A stretch of 56,776 bases of DNA from Duncaniella sp. (GTDB lineage: Bacteria > Bacteroidota > Bacteroidia > Bacteroidales > Muribaculaceae), in assembly GCA_029061025.1 (NCBI GenBank), contig JAIDSW010000076.1:1-56776 (forward strand). The letters run 5' to 3'. Positions 9,988 to 20,464 of this stretch are shown here, piece by piece (the first letter of the stretch is position 1; each line of letters begins with the position of its first letter). The position numbers were made by a program, and so were the translations under genes. The notes below the pieces were generated by a model that was not told where the DNA came from, did no database searches, and was given only the letters and a program-made list of their open reading frames with translations.

Positions 9988-12081
9988 ATGAAACTATCCA
10001 AGAAATCCATGTGGCTCCGTGCCATATATTTTGTGGTGGCGGTAGCCGCTATCGTCTACTTCCTGCCGCGCACCAGTCAGCGCGAATATGTGTATGAGGA
10101 AAACCGCCCGTGGAGCTACGGTCTCCTCACCGCTCCCTTTGACATCCCCGTGCACCTCGACTCGGTTTCGGCACGCCACGTAAAAGACAGCATCGACTCG
10201 AAATTCGAGCCGGTATTTATCCGCGATTCCAATGCCGAGAAGCTCATAGTGGGCGAAATTTCCTCACGCCTCAACTCCACCGACACACTCAACATCTCGC
10301 CCACTGAGAAAAACGAAATCATAGCCCGCGTGCGCAAAATCTACAGCGACGGCATAGTGTCGCGCGCTGTATATGCCGAAATCCGCTCGGGCCGACTCCC
10401 GGCTGTGCGCTTCATCCACGACAATATCTCCATGTCGATGCCTACGGGTCAATTCCTGTCGGTAATCCGCGCCTACGAGAAACTCGACTCGTCGTTCCGC
10501 TCGCCCCACGTCCATTCGGCAATCGCGGCAATACATCTTTCAGAGCTGCTTGAGCCCAACATACGCCCTGATTCGGCACTTACCGAGCGCCTGCTCTCCG
10601 ACGCCTATCTCAAAGCCATGGCACCGGTAGGTGTGATACAGACCGGAGAGCGCATAATCGACAAGGGCGAGGTGGTGACGCCGCGCCTTGCCACCGTGCT
10701 CCGCACCTATGAGGAGATGCTCGCCGAGCGCTCCACCGAGGTGGATGCAAGCAGCTATTATCCCATAGCCGGACAGACGCTCTACGTCATCATACTCTTC
10801 GCAATCCTCTACTGCTACTTCATTTATTTCCGCCCGCAGTATTTCAGCAACGATTCGATGATGCTCTTCGTGATGAGCGCCATCACGGCATTGTCGCTGT
10901 TTGCGTTTGCGATGGATGCCACTTTCCGCCACGGCATCTATCTTGTGCCGTTCACCATCCTGCCTATCATCACTGAGATATTCATGGACTCGCGCACGGC
11001 GCTGTATACATTTCTCATCGAGATATTCATCTGCGCGATACTGCCATCGTTTGCCCTGGAGTTTATCTTCGTGCAGTTTGTGGCGGGAGTAGTGGCGATA
11101 GACTCGCTCAACGACCTCGCGCGCCGCTCGCAGCTGATACGCACCGCCGTGCTCATCCTGCTGTCGTATTGCCTCTCATATGTAGCCATCGAACTGATGA
11201 CAAGCGGCTCGATCGAGAATCTCCAGCCGCGCATGTTCGGGCTGTTTGCCATCAACGGCGTGCTCGTATCGTTCTGCTACGTGCTCATATTCATATTCGA
11301 GCGCATATTCGGCTTCACTTCCCGCGTGACCCTCGTGGAGCTCAGCGATATTAACAATCCGCTGCTCCGTGAGCTGTCGGAGGAATGTCCCGGCACGTTC
11401 CAGCACTCGATGCAGGTGTCGAATCTTTCGGCCGAGGCAGCCCGCCGCATCGGCGCCAACGTGCAGCTCGTGAGAGCCGGCGCCCTGTATCACGACATAG
11501 GCAAAATCAAGAATCCCGCTTTCTACACTGAAAATCAGCACGGTGTAAATCCCCACGACGCACTCGACCCGCTCCAGAGCGCGCGTGTCATCACCGGACA
11601 TGTGACCGAAGGATTGAAGATGGCCGAGAAAAACAAGCTGCCGCAGATCATCCGCTCATTCATCTCCGAGCACCATGGCCGCGGCACCGCAAGATACTTC
11701 TACACCACCTACTGCAATACCCATCCTGACGAGACGGTCGACAAAGCCCCGTTCAGTTATCCCGGCCCCAACCCCACATCGAAAGAGACCTCCATACTCA
11801 TGATGGCCGATGCCGTGGAAGCCTCATCGCGCTCACTGAAAGACTATTCACCCGAAGCGATACAGAATCTTGTCAACCGTATAATCGACACGCAGATCGC
11901 CGAGGGACTGCACAACGATTCGCCCATATCGTTCCGCGACGTTCAGGAAATCAAGGATGTATTCGTGCAGCGACTCCGCACCATGTACCATACCCGCATT
12001 TCCTATCCCGACCTGAAGAAAAATCCCGAAGAGACCGCTCAACCCTCACCTTCGGCCGACGTTAATAACAATAAAGCATAA
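9988..12081 (+). CDS. 7TM-HD family phosphohydrolase (PgpH/YqfF-like, putative c-di-AMP phosphodiesterase)
   Basis: Extracytoplasmic N-terminal region, seven TM helices, cytoplasmic HDIGK motif (RAGALYHDIGKIKNPAFYTENQ). Confidence 0.92.
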   Translation: MKLSKKSMWLRAIYFVVAVAAIVYFLPRTSQREYVYEENRPWSYGLLTAPFDIPVHLDSVSARHVKDSIDSKFEPVFIRDSNAEKLIVGEISSRLNSTDTLNISPTEKNEIIARVRKIYSDGIVSRAVYAEIRSGRLPAVRFIHDNISMSMPTGQFLSVIRAYEKLDSSFRSPHVHSAIAAIHLSELLEPNIRPDSALTERLLSDAYLKAMAPVGVIQTGERIIDKGEVVTPRLATVLRTYEEMLAERSTEVDASSYYPIAGQTLYVIILFAILYCYFIYFRPQYFSNDSMMLFVMSAITALSLFAFAMDATFRHGIYLVPFTILPIITEIFMDSRTALYTFLIEIFICAILPSFALEFIFVQFVAGVVAIDSLNDLARRSQLIRTAVLILLSYCLSYVAIELMTSGSIENLQPRMFGLFAINGVLVSFCYVLIFIFERIFGFTSRVTLVELSDINNPLLRELSEECPGTFQHSMQVSNLSAEAARRIGANVQLVRAGALYHDIGKIKNPAFYTENQHGVNPHDALDPLQSARVITGHVTEGLKMAEKNKLPQIIRSFISEHHGRGTARYFYTTYCNTHPDETVDKAPFSYPGPNPTSKETSILMMADAVEASSRSLKDYSPEAIQNLVNRIIDTQIAEGLHNDSPISFRDVQEIKDVFVQRLRTMYHTRISYPDLKKNPEETAQPSPSADVNNNKA

Positions 12082-12093
12082 TTACACGAAAGA

Positions 12094-12579
12094 ATGTCAA
12101 CCGTAACAATCATAATCGCGGGCATTATAGCCCTTGGTGCCGTCGTGGCATCGTTCATTTCACGCCCGTGGGCTCCCGCGGCCGCATTTATAGCGCTCGC
12201 TATCGCGGGCAGCTCCGACGGAGCCGATATTTCAGGCGCCACCTTGATATTCTGGATGGCCGCAGCCGTTATAGTCACGATCATAGTGATGACTCTGCCA
12301 CGCACCGTGGCGCGCTCCACCACAGGCGTAGCCTACATAGCCGGCGCAGCGCTGGCGGGTCTGTTCATCGGTATCTGCATCAGCCATGCGGCTATAATAA
12401 TCGGCACGGTCACGGGCGCGATACTTGGCGCGATCGCCTACTGCCGCACACCATCGGGACGCGCGCTGGGATTTCCCGGTAAAAAGGCTGTAAACTATCT
12501 TTGCGCCAAGGCATTTCCCATCGTAATCACATTCTGTATCGCGGGCGAACTAATAGCCGCCGTCACCATGTCGATATGA
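12094..12579 (+). CDS. Small multi-TM hypothetical membrane protein
   Basis: ORF of almost entirely hydrophobic segments, in operon spacing after the HD hydrolase. Confidence 0.6.
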   Translation: MSTVTIIIAGIIALGAVVASFISRPWAPAAAFIALAIAGSSDGADISGATLIFWMAAAVIVTIIVMTLPRTVARSTTGVAYIAGAALAGLFIGICISHAAIIIGTVTGAILGAIAYCRTPSGRALGFPGKKAVNYLCAKAFPIVITFCIAGELIAAVTMSI

Positions 12580-13292
12580 AACGCACTCTCGCAATCATCA
12601 TAGCCGTCGCAGCGTGCATCGCCGGTGCATGTGCCGCCGTGCTTCCCCAACTCAACCGCGAGAAGCCCGATATGGCGCAGATCAAGCGCGAAATCAACGA
12701 CCGCACCTCGCCCTACTATTACCCGCGGCTCATGGAGGAATTCATGCGCAACGACACGCTCATGAAGATCGATAAATACCGCCATCTCTATCTGGGCTAC
12801 ATGTTTCAGGAAGATTACACGCCCTACCGCTCCAAGGAGAGCAAGATGCGCTTCGCCATCCGCGAAAAAGACCATCATCAGCTCACCCGTCAGGAATGTG
12901 ACTCGGTGATAGCCGACGCCGAAGCGGGTCTTGCCGACAATCCTTTCGATCTGCGACGCATGACGCTCCTTATCGCGGCCCTCAACGAAAAGGGTAAGAC
13001 CAATCTTGCCAAGATATGGCAATACAAGCTCGACTATCTGCTTATGGCCATTATATCCACCGGTACCGGACTTGATGAAGAAAATGCCTGGTATGTGATA
13101 GAGCCGCAGCATGAATATGTGCTGCTCAATGCAATGGGCTATATAGTCGACGATCATCTGTTTTATGACCCGTGCTATGAATATATCACCGTCACCGATA
13201 CTCAGGGGCGGCAGGCGGGAGGATATTACTTCAACATATCCAATCTGCTTGAGGAATATTTCAGAAAGCATCCCGATGAGCTCGATGAATAG
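12576..13292 (+). CDS. DUF4919-like secreted protein
   Basis: Internal start MKRTLAIIIAVAACIAGACAAVLP (signal peptide) is preferred over the ORF start at 12501; body matches my recollection of DUF4919 proteins. Confidence 0.65.
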   Translation: MKRTLAIIIAVAACIAGACAAVLPQLNREKPDMAQIKREINDRTSPYYYPRLMEEFMRNDTLMKIDKYRHLYLGYMFQEDYTPYRSKESKMRFAIREKDHHQLTRQECDSVIADAEAGLADNPFDLRRMTLLIAALNEKGKTNLAKIWQYKLDYLLMAIISTGTGLDEENAWYVIEPQHEYVLLNAMGYIVDDHLFYDPCYEYITVTDTQGRQAGGYYFNISNLLEEYFRKHPDELDE

Positions 13293-13329
13293 CCCCATTC
13301 CGCGCTCCTGCAGTTAATCACATTTCACA

Positions 13330-14343
13330 ATGATACGCAACTATATCACTACTGTAATCATATCGACGGTGCTCGCCTTGGCTGCCGCATGCTCAAGCGG
13401 CGACCGCTTTGAAATCGACTGCGAAATCAGCGGCCTTGACAACGGCAGCGTCGACATGATATACTTCAACGGAGGCTTTAACGCCGTCACAGCTCATGCC
13501 TCCGATTCCCGCGTGAAACTCTCCGGCCGAACCGAGATACCGGCTCTCGTGGACGTGTGGGACAGCGACGGCCGGCTGCTGTTTTCGCTCATCGCCGTCA
13601 ACGGCGACCGCCTCAAGGTGAAGATGGAGCTTGACAATCCTTCATCGGCCGTAATCGAGGGTAATGAGGAATCGGAACTGCTGTCGCGCTTCCGCGCCGA
13701 CAACTCCGCTCTGCTCGCCGCCGGCCCCTCGGCAAGTCTCAACCTGGCAGTGGAGCGCTTCATCATGTCCAATCCCTCGTCGCGTGCCGCCACGGTGGCG
13801 CTCATGACCATCTATGACCTCAACGCCGACCCCGTAAAAGCCGATTCACTCCTCAACCGCCTCGACGCCGATGCACGCAATCTCACATCCATACGCGACT
13901 TCTCGCGCACACTCGCCGTAGCCTCGGCTTCGGTGGCCTACGAGCAAGTGCGCCCCATCACATTCCACGTCAGCACTGACTCCACGGTAGAATTCATACC
14001 CTACCGCCACAAATACTCCCTGTTGGCCGTGACAACCTCCCCTGCCGACACATCATCGGCACGCATCATGCGCGCCCTCAGGAGCGATTTCAGCGACAAA
14101 AAGCTCAATATAGTGGAAACCTCCGTCGTGGCCGACTCGGCGCGCTGGCGGGCCTCCACAGCAGGCGACACGGCCACGTGGTCACAGACATGGCTGCCCG
14201 GTGGCCTCGGTAATCCCACGCTGTCGCTCCTCGCCATACCCGCGGCACCGTATTTCATAGCCGTGGACTCGACGGGTAAACAGTTATACCGCGGATTTTC
14301 TCCTGCCGAGGCCGATTCCGTCCTCCGCTCCCGTATCAAATAA
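13330..14343 (+). CDS. DUF4369-like lipoprotein
   Basis: Lipobox ALAAACSSGD and an N-terminal IDCEISGLDNGSVDMIYFNGG domain typical of DUF4369. Confidence 0.7.
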   Translation: MIRNYITTVIISTVLALAAACSSGDRFEIDCEISGLDNGSVDMIYFNGGFNAVTAHASDSRVKLSGRTEIPALVDVWDSDGRLLFSLIAVNGDRLKVKMELDNPSSAVIEGNEESELLSRFRADNSALLAAGPSASLNLAVERFIMSNPSSRAATVALMTIYDLNADPVKADSLLNRLDADARNLTSIRDFSRTLAVASASVAYEQVRPITFHVSTDSTVEFIPYRHKYSLLAVTTSPADTSSARIMRALRSDFSDKKLNIVETSVVADSARWRASTAGDTATWSQTWLPGGLGNPTLSLLAIPAAPYFIAVDSTGKQLYRGFSPAEADSVLRSRIK

Positions 14344-14355
14344 TTCAGGAAAACA

Positions 14356-15903
14356 ATGCTTCAGAAAACCAACGGCGCAGCCGTGCAGGGCATCGACGCC
14401 ATCCCGGTCACGATAGAGGTATCGGTGGAACGTGGCGCGCTGTTCTGCATCGTGGGCCTGCCCGACACAGCCGTCAAGGAGAGCTACCAGCGCGTGCTTT
14501 CAGCCATTACGCAATCAGGCCACTCATTTCCCCGAGCCCACATCGTAATCAACATGGCTCCGGCCGACGTGCGCAAGGAGGGAGCCGCCTACGACCTGCC
14601 CATCGCCATAGGTATCCTCACGGCGGGCTCAAATATCAGTCCGGTCGTAGACCTGAAGCGATACCTCATAATGGGCGAACTTTCGCTCGACGGCACGCTG
14701 CTGCCCATACGCGGCGTGCTACCCATGGCCATTCTCGCGCGCAAGCTCGGCTACGAAGGCATGATACTCCCGGCGGCCAATGCCACCGAGGCGGCCGTGG
14801 TCAACAATCTTGACGTGTACGGATGCTCGTCGCTGGCCGAGGTAATCGACTTCATCACCGGGGTGACGCAGCTTGAGCCCACGATAGTCAACACCCGCGA
14901 GGAATTTTTCAACGCCGCCATGAGTTTTGACTCCGATTTTATCGATGTGCGCGGTCAGGAAAATGTCAAGCGAGCCCTTGAAGTGGCATGCGCGGGCGGC
15001 CACAACATTCTGCTCGTAGGTCCTCCGGGAGCCGGCAAGTCGATGATGTCGAAGCGAATCCCGTCGATACTCCCGCCGCTGACGCTCACCGAGTCGCTCG
15101 AAACCACCAAGATACACTCCGTAGCCGGCAAACTCAAAAACGGCTCGCGGCTCATCTCCCATCGCCCCTACCGCGCGCCTCACCACACCATCTCACCCGT
15201 GGCGCTCGTGGGCGGAGGCTCCAATCCCATGCCGGGCGAAATATCGCTGGCTCATAACGGAGTACTGTTTCTCGACGAATTTCCCGAATTTTCGCGCGCC
15301 GTGCTCGAAGTCATGCGCCAGCCCCTCGAGGACAGGCATATCACCATATCGCGCGCGAAATATTCCATCGACTACCCCGCGGGCTTCATGCTCGTGGCGT
15401 CGATGAATCCGTGTCCATGCGGATACTACAACCATCCCACACGCCGGTGCACATGTCAGCCCGGAGCCGTATCCCGCTATCTCAGCCGCATATCGGGGCC
15501 GCTGCTCGACCGCATCGACCTGCAGGTGGAGATACTCCCGGTGCCATTTGAGCAACTTTCAGGACCCACCGACGGCGAGACCTCGGCACAGATACGCGAG
15601 CGTGTGATACGCGCCCGCGAGATACAGTCGCGACGCTTCGCCTCCCATGCCGGCATACACTGCAACGCCCAGATGCCCACACGGCTTCTGAACCTCTACG
15701 TAAAGCTCTCGCCCGAATGTAACGGGATACTGAAGAAAGCCATGCAGCGGTTTGACATGAGCGCCCGCGCCTACGACCGCATCCTTAAAGTGGCGCGAAC
15801 CATCGCCGACCTCGACGGCTCTGCCGAAATCCTGCCCGCCCACCTCCACGAAGCCATCTCCTACCGTAACCTCGACCGCTCCTCATGGGGCGCGACTGTA
15901 TAG
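14356..15903 (+). CDS. YifB/ComM family Mg chelatase-like AAA+ ATPase
   Basis: Walker A VGPPGAGKSMMSKRIPSILPPL, MNPCPCGYYNHPTRRCTC, N-terminal GLPDTAVKES. Confidence 0.96.
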   Translation: MLQKTNGAAVQGIDAIPVTIEVSVERGALFCIVGLPDTAVKESYQRVLSAITQSGHSFPRAHIVINMAPADVRKEGAAYDLPIAIGILTAGSNISPVVDLKRYLIMGELSLDGTLLPIRGVLPMAILARKLGYEGMILPAANATEAAVVNNLDVYGCSSLAEVIDFITGVTQLEPTIVNTREEFFNAAMSFDSDFIDVRGQENVKRALEVACAGGHNILLVGPPGAGKSMMSKRIPSILPPLTLTESLETTKIHSVAGKLKNGSRLISHRPYRAPHHTISPVALVGGGSNPMPGEISLAHNGVLFLDEFPEFSRAVLEVMRQPLEDRHITISRAKYSIDYPAGFMLVASMNPCPCGYYNHPTRRCTCQPGAVSRYLSRISGPLLDRIDLQVEILPVPFEQLSGPTDGETSAQIRERVIRAREIQSRRFASHAGIHCNAQMPTRLLNLYVKLSPECNGILKKAMQRFDMSARAYDRILKVARTIADLDGSAEILPAHLHEAISYRNLDRSSWGATV

Positions 15904-15910
15904 GTGCAGG

Positions 15911-16537
15911 TCAGCCGAGAAGCAGGCGGCGCTCGGTGGCTACGGTGACGGGGGAGGAGTGTCCGGAGTAGAGCATGGTTTCGGGCGGGAGTGTGAGGAT
16001 ACGCTCCACTATCGACCGCTCCAGATCGCTGCGGTTGCCGCCGGGAAAGTGGGTCAGACCGGGACCGTGCTCATATAGCGTGTCACCCACAAACGCCACC
16101 TTCTCGTCCTCCGACCAATAGGTCACCGAGCCGGGTGTGTGACCCGGCGTGGCGATGACTTTTAGGGAGAAAGAATTGTTGGCCTTGAGGCGAATTGTCT
16201 CGCCGTCATACACCTCCTCATAGTGAGGCACAGTGATCGGCTGACCTACCGCACCGCTCAGATTCAGAGCCGTATCGGTGAGATAACGCGCATCGGGAGT
16301 GTAGATATATATGGGAGCCGCAAGTTTCTCGCGCAGAAGCTCGGCAGCGCCGAAGTGGTCGAAATGGCCGTGGGTCAGCAGGATTTTCTCTATAGTATAC
16401 CCGCCGCGCACCACCGCGTCATATATGACCCCGGCCTGAGCGCCGGGATCGATTATGAAACCGCTCCGGGTGTCATCGTCGATAAACAGATAGCTGTTCT
16501 CGGCGAATACACCCTGCACCTGTATCTGTCTTACCAT
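15911..16537 (-). CDS. MBL-fold metallohydrolase (glyoxalase II-like)
   Basis: HGHFDHFGAAELL, TPGHTPGSVTYW, YSGHSSPVT; start chosen at internal MVRQIQVQGVF. Confidence 0.9.
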   Translation of the reverse strand: MVRQIQVQGVFAENSYLFIDDDTRSGFIIDPGAQAGVIYDAVVRGGYTIEKILLTHGHFDHFGAAELLREKLAAPIYIYTPDARYLTDTALNLSGAVGQPITVPHYEEVYDGETIRLKANNSFSLKVIATPGHTPGSVTYWSEDEKVAFVGDTLYEHGPGLTHFPGGNRSDLERSIVERILTLPPETMLYSGHSSPVTVATERRLLLG

Positions 16538-16550
16538 AGCTTCTCCCTCC

Positions 16551-17267
16551 TTATAACACACATCCTTCAGGGCCGCAGGCATGCGGACGTTCCTCAGCCG
16601 GGGCGGCATCCTCGGCCTCTTTCATGCGGCGCTCGGCGCGGCGCAGAGCCTCTTTCATCGCATCGGCCGACAATGCCCCGGGCACGGCAAACTCACCGTT
16701 GAACACCATATAGGGCACGCCGCGCACGCCGCGCATCTGAGCCTCGCGCTCGTCGAAGCGCACATCGTCGGCAAAGCGGTCGGAATCAAGCACAGCCTTC
16801 ACTTTCGCCTCGTCCATGCCGGCCTCGGTGGCTACCGATACAAGCACATCACGGTCGGCCAGCACGAGATTGCGGGTGAAGTAGGCATCGAAAAGCAGAT
16901 GATTCAATTTCGTCACCGTGGCATAGTCATACTCAGCCTCGGCGAGTTTCATAAGGCGGTGGGCGTCGAATGTATTGCTGTAGCGCGTGGTGGCGTAGCG
17001 GAAATCGATACCCTCCTCACGTCCAAGTGCCGAAATATGCTCTATCTGCGCCTCGGCCTCGGGGACACTGAGACGATATTTCATGGCAAAACGCTCGGGA
17101 GTGGTGGTGGTGACCTGGCGAGGAGCGCCCGGATCGAGCTCAAACGCACGATAATCTATCTTCACATCATCGGTCATGCCGAGTTCCTCCACAGCCTTTT
17201 CGAGACGAGCCTCACCGATATAGCAGTAAGGACATGCAAAATCGCTCCATACAGTAATTGTCATCAT
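16551..17267 (-). CDS. DsbA family oxidoreductase (FrnE-like)
   Basis: VWSDFACPYCYIGEARLEKA active site CPYC and GVRGVPYMVFNGEFAVPGA cis-Pro region. Confidence 0.93.
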   Translation of the reverse strand: MMTITVWSDFACPYCYIGEARLEKAVEELGMTDDVKIDYRAFELDPGAPRQVTTTTPERFAMKYRLSVPEAEAQIEHISALGREEGIDFRYATTRYSNTFDAHRLMKLAEAEYDYATVTKLNHLLFDAYFTRNLVLADRDVLVSVATEAGMDEAKVKAVLDSDRFADDVRFDEREAQMRGVRGVPYMVFNGEFAVPGALSADAMKEALRRAERRMKEAEDAAPAEERPHACGPEGCVL

Positions 17268-17307
17268 AATTTGTTTCCTTTCTTCTTTTTGTTTTTATGT
17301 AAAGTTG

Positions 17308-17781
17308 TTAGTCTAATATTTGATTCAGCACTCTTACGAAAACCTCCATATCACCCTCCTTCACCATCGAAGCAAGAGCCTGATGACGCTCACAGGCTAC
17401 AGCAAGGATGGCGGGTTGCAGATCCCTGCCCAAGAGGGACAACCACACCCGCAGGCATTTGTGGCTTATCGCTTCGGTATCGACAAGTCCCTTGCGTGAA
17501 AGCGAAGCCACCGTGCGGCACACCGAGGCCTTGTCCTTGCCCAATGTATCGACGATCTCACATTGCTGCAAACCGTCGCGATTGTAGAGCACACGCAGTA
17601 CAAGATACTCCGAAGCCGTTATGTCGAGACCCGCAGCCTTGAGTGCGGCTTCAAGCTGCGATGTGAGCTTCTGATAAGCTTTGCCTATCAGGCACCCTAC
17701 ATTGGGTATCGCATAAGCTGATGTAGTTTCCGTTTTCATACCGATATAACAAAGCAGGCAGCAAAATAGTTGACTAATCAA
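17308..17781 (-). CDS. MarR family transcriptional regulator
   Basis: wHTH region SEYLVLRVLYNRDGLQQCEIVDTLGKDKASVCRTVASLSRKGLVD. Confidence 0.87.
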   Translation of the reverse strand: MISQLFCCLLCYIGMKTETTSAYAIPNVGCLIGKAYQKLTSQLEAALKAAGLDITASEYLVLRVLYNRDGLQQCEIVDTLGKDKASVCRTVASLSRKGLVDTEAISHKCLRVWLSLLGRDLQPAILAVACERHQALASMVKEGDMEVFVRVLNQILD

Positions 17782-17834
17782 CCATTTCGCTGCCCGATAA
17801 TCATTTTCTCATTAATCTCAGGGATTTCATGCCA

Positions 17835-18938
17835 CTAACGGCGCTCCTCCTCCTCAACCCGCGCCACAAGGCGCTCCACGGCCGCAGGCAATGGCTGGAC
17901 TATTTCGGGAACACGGAATCTCTCGTGGCGCATCTTATTCTTTTTCAAATCCTTGTATTCATCGACGGTATAATGCGTAATCTCCACGGGATATTGTTCC
18001 AGATAGCAGTCGACTTCATACGGACGATCGGTATCCATCATCTTTTTCATCCATTTTCCCTTGACCAGCACGTGCAGGGTTGATGTAGTGAATATATAAT
18101 CTTTCAGACCGTAATTGCACGAATCGTTGCGGTGAAATGCAGCTGACTCCACGTAATTGCTCATCTCCATAGTGCAGCCGAGCAGCTTGAAAAACATCGG
18201 ACTCCACACATGCTTCTTATTATCGGCAAGATGATCATGCTCGACTATAAACATATCATTGAAGTTGCGATATACATATTTCGGGAAATGCTTGCCGGCC
18301 ACCGTATCGGAAGCGGCTCCTGATTTCATCCGCTCCGACACTTTCACATCAGCGGAAGGAACACTTGCAAGAATTCCCATAAACGACAGAGAGCCAAGTG
18401 CATCATGGGAGTCGGGACGCAACACCACATCTTGTCCTTCATCGTTGGCAATACGACCGTAGCGGCGCACTCTGCACACCGACGGATGCGCGTCATAACT
18501 GTTGTAACCCTTCACCTTCCCGTCGGCAAGAAAAAATTCAAGCATATATTCGTTGAACACCTGCATGGTGTCACCGCTGACTATACCGGTGCAATACTCG
18601 CGGGCATAGGTGAGCACCCGGGTTACGGGACGATCCACGGGCGTCACAATCACTTCACCGAGGGCATAAGTAGCCGGCGACATAGCCACCGTATCGGCCG
18701 GCATGTCCACCGTAAGCGGTTCGTAGCCGAGACAGCGCAACGACAGGGGATAATCTTTTTCGTTTATCAAAATGTGGCCTTCCGCATCGGTCACACCGAG
18801 GATAATACCCGCCGACGAAACTACAGCAGCGCCTGTCACGGGCGACCTGTCGCTGTCATCAACAAGTGTCACCACATTTCCTGCACGGGCAGTCAGAAAT
18901 AATAAAGAAACGAGGAGAAACGAAAGTACCTTTTTCAT
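17835..18938 (-). CDS. Carboxypeptidase-like regulatory domain-containing secreted protein
   Basis: Signal peptide at internal MKKVLSFLLVSLLFLTARA followed by a CarboxypepD_reg-like repeat (VVSSAGIILGVTDAEGHILI). Confidence 0.7.
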   Translation of the reverse strand: MKKVLSFLLVSLLFLTARAGNVVTLVDDSDRSPVTGAAVVSSAGIILGVTDAEGHILINEKDYPLSLRCLGYEPLTVDMPADTVAMSPATYALGEVIVTPVDRPVTRVLTYAREYCTGIVSGDTMQVFNEYMLEFFLADGKVKGYNSYDAHPSVCRVRRYGRIANDEGQDVVLRPDSHDALGSLSFMGILASVPSADVKVSERMKSGAASDTVAGKHFPKYVYRNFNDMFIVEHDHLADNKKHVWSPMFFKLLGCTMEMSNYVESAAFHRNDSCNYGLKDYIFTTSTLHVLVKGKWMKKMMDTDRPYEVDCYLEQYPVEITHYTVDEYKDLKKNKMRHERFRVPEIVQPLPAAVERLVARVEEEERR

Positions 18939-19048
18939 TGGAGAGAAATTGATATCACGATAATTCTTGGTTACTACCACATAAGACGCAGCTACGGGCG
19001 GATAGTTACAACTGCGCCTTCTGTTTTTTTTCTTTCAGATGATGGTTG

Positions 19049-20464
19049 TCACTCAGGCTTCGGCTCTGGCAGCCAGCGCGAGGAGCGGAGACGGAGCAGG
19101 AATATGAGACCGCGGAACGAGAGCTCCACAGCCATTGCGATCCACACGCCCGTCAACCCCATCGTGCCCACAAGCAGGGCGGCCAATGTAAGGCGCACGA
19201 GCCATATGCTGCCGAAATTCATGCACGAGGGTATGAGAGTGTCGCCGGCACCCACAAACACGCCGTAGCTCACTATAGCGGCCGCAAACATAGGCTCGGC
19301 AAAGGCTTCGATGCGCAATATCGACGCACCGAGGCGGCGTATCTCCTCCGAGGGTGTCATGAGCCCAATCATGCCGTCAGCACCTATCCACATAATGGCA
19401 CCCATCACGGCCATCACGGCCATGCCGAGACTTACACACAGATAGGCAAGTTCGCGCGTGAGCTTGCGGCGGCGCGCCCCCACACACTGTCCCACTATGG
19501 TCGTTGCGGCATCGCTCACTCCGAATCCGGGCATATAGCAGAGGCTCTCGGCAGTGATGGCAAACGAGTTGGCCGCAATAGCTATAGTTCCGAGGGGAGC
19601 CACTATGACGGTCGACATTATCTGCGCTCCGCACATGATACACTGCTGCAGGCCGATGGGTGCGCCTATCTTGAACGCACGACGAAGCACCGGACGTGTC
19701 ACGGCAAAGCTTCCCGATTGACGCATATCAATCTGCGGCGAACGACGCCAAAGCACGTAATTCATGAGTATAGCCGTGATGAGTTCGGCAAGACCCGTAC
19801 CTATTGCCGCGCCCACCACTCCCAGGTCGGCACCGGGAAGGTGAATCGCAATCCCGGCCACGGTGAAGTCATGGGAGGGGAAGATGAGAAAGAAATTAAA
19901 CACCACATCGAGCACACACATAAAGATATTGAGCGCGCTGGGGGTATTCATGTTGCCCGAGCAGCGGAGCACGGCGCCGGCAAGGGTGCTGAGCGTATAC
20001 ACGGGCAGGCAGGCTGAAAAAATCGCGAAGTAAAGCGACGCATTATGGTTGATATCATCGTTACCGCCGAGCCATATGGGAAGATACGGGCTTATGGCAA
20101 GACCTATGGCAGCGATGATGGCGCCGTATATTGCCACGGCCACCGTGCCCTGACGCACCACGGCCTGAGCGCCGGCCTTGTCAGACGCGCCGAGGCGGTG
20201 AGCAACCTGCACTGAAAATGCCGTGGCGGCCGCTGAGCATAGTCCGCCGAACAGCCATGTTGTGGTCTCCACAAGGCCCACCGATGCGGCAGCCTCAGCG
20301 CCGAGCGAACCCACCATCGAGGCATCGATATAGAACATCGCCGTGAGCGACACCTGAGCCAGGATAGCGGGGATACTTAGCAGCACGATCAGGTGAAGGC
20401 GCTCGCCGAATGTCATCGGCTCGCCCTCACGTATCTTGGCAAGCAGTCGCTCCGAGAGTTTCAC
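19049..20464 (-). CDS. MATE family efflux transporter
   Basis: 12-TM pattern; ASMVGSLGAEAAASVGLVETTTWLFGGLCSAAATAFSVQVAHRLGA and the MATE repeat in the second half. Confidence 0.93.
   Translation of the reverse strand: MKLSERLLAKIREGEPMTFGERLHLIVLLSIPAILAQVSLTAMFYIDASMVGSLGAEAAASVGLVETTTWLFGGLCSAAATAFSVQVAHRLGASDKAGAQAVVRQGTVAVAIYGAIIAAIGLAISPYLPIWLGGNDDINHNASLYFAIFSACLPVYTLSTLAGAVLRCSGNMNTPSALNIFMCVLDVVFNFFLIFPSHDFTVAGIAIHLPGADLGVVGAAIGTGLAELITAILMNYVLWRRSPQIDMRQSGSFAVTRPVLRRAFKIGAPIGLQQCIMCGAQIMSTVIVAPLGTIAIAANSFAITAESLCYMPGFGVSDAATTIVGQCVGARRRKLTRELAYLCVSLGMAVMAVMGAIMWIGADGMIGLMTPSEEIRRLGASILRIEAFAEPMFAAAIVSYGVFVGAGDTLIPSCMNFGSIWLVRLTLAALLVGTMGLTGVWIAMAVELSFRGLIFLLRLRSSRWLPEPKPE

Noticed and set aside
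12495-13298. 267-aa antisense ORF opposite the DUF4919-like gene
   Set aside because: Low-confidence composition, mirrors the sense gene, no independent start or promoter signal.
16581-17642. 353-aa plus-strand ORF across the DsbA and MarR genes
   Set aside because: Overlaps two well-supported minus-strand genes; translation has no domain signature.
19046-20017. 323-aa ORF antisense to the MATE transporter
   Set aside because: His/Arg/Ala-rich translation typical of a reverse-frame artefact.
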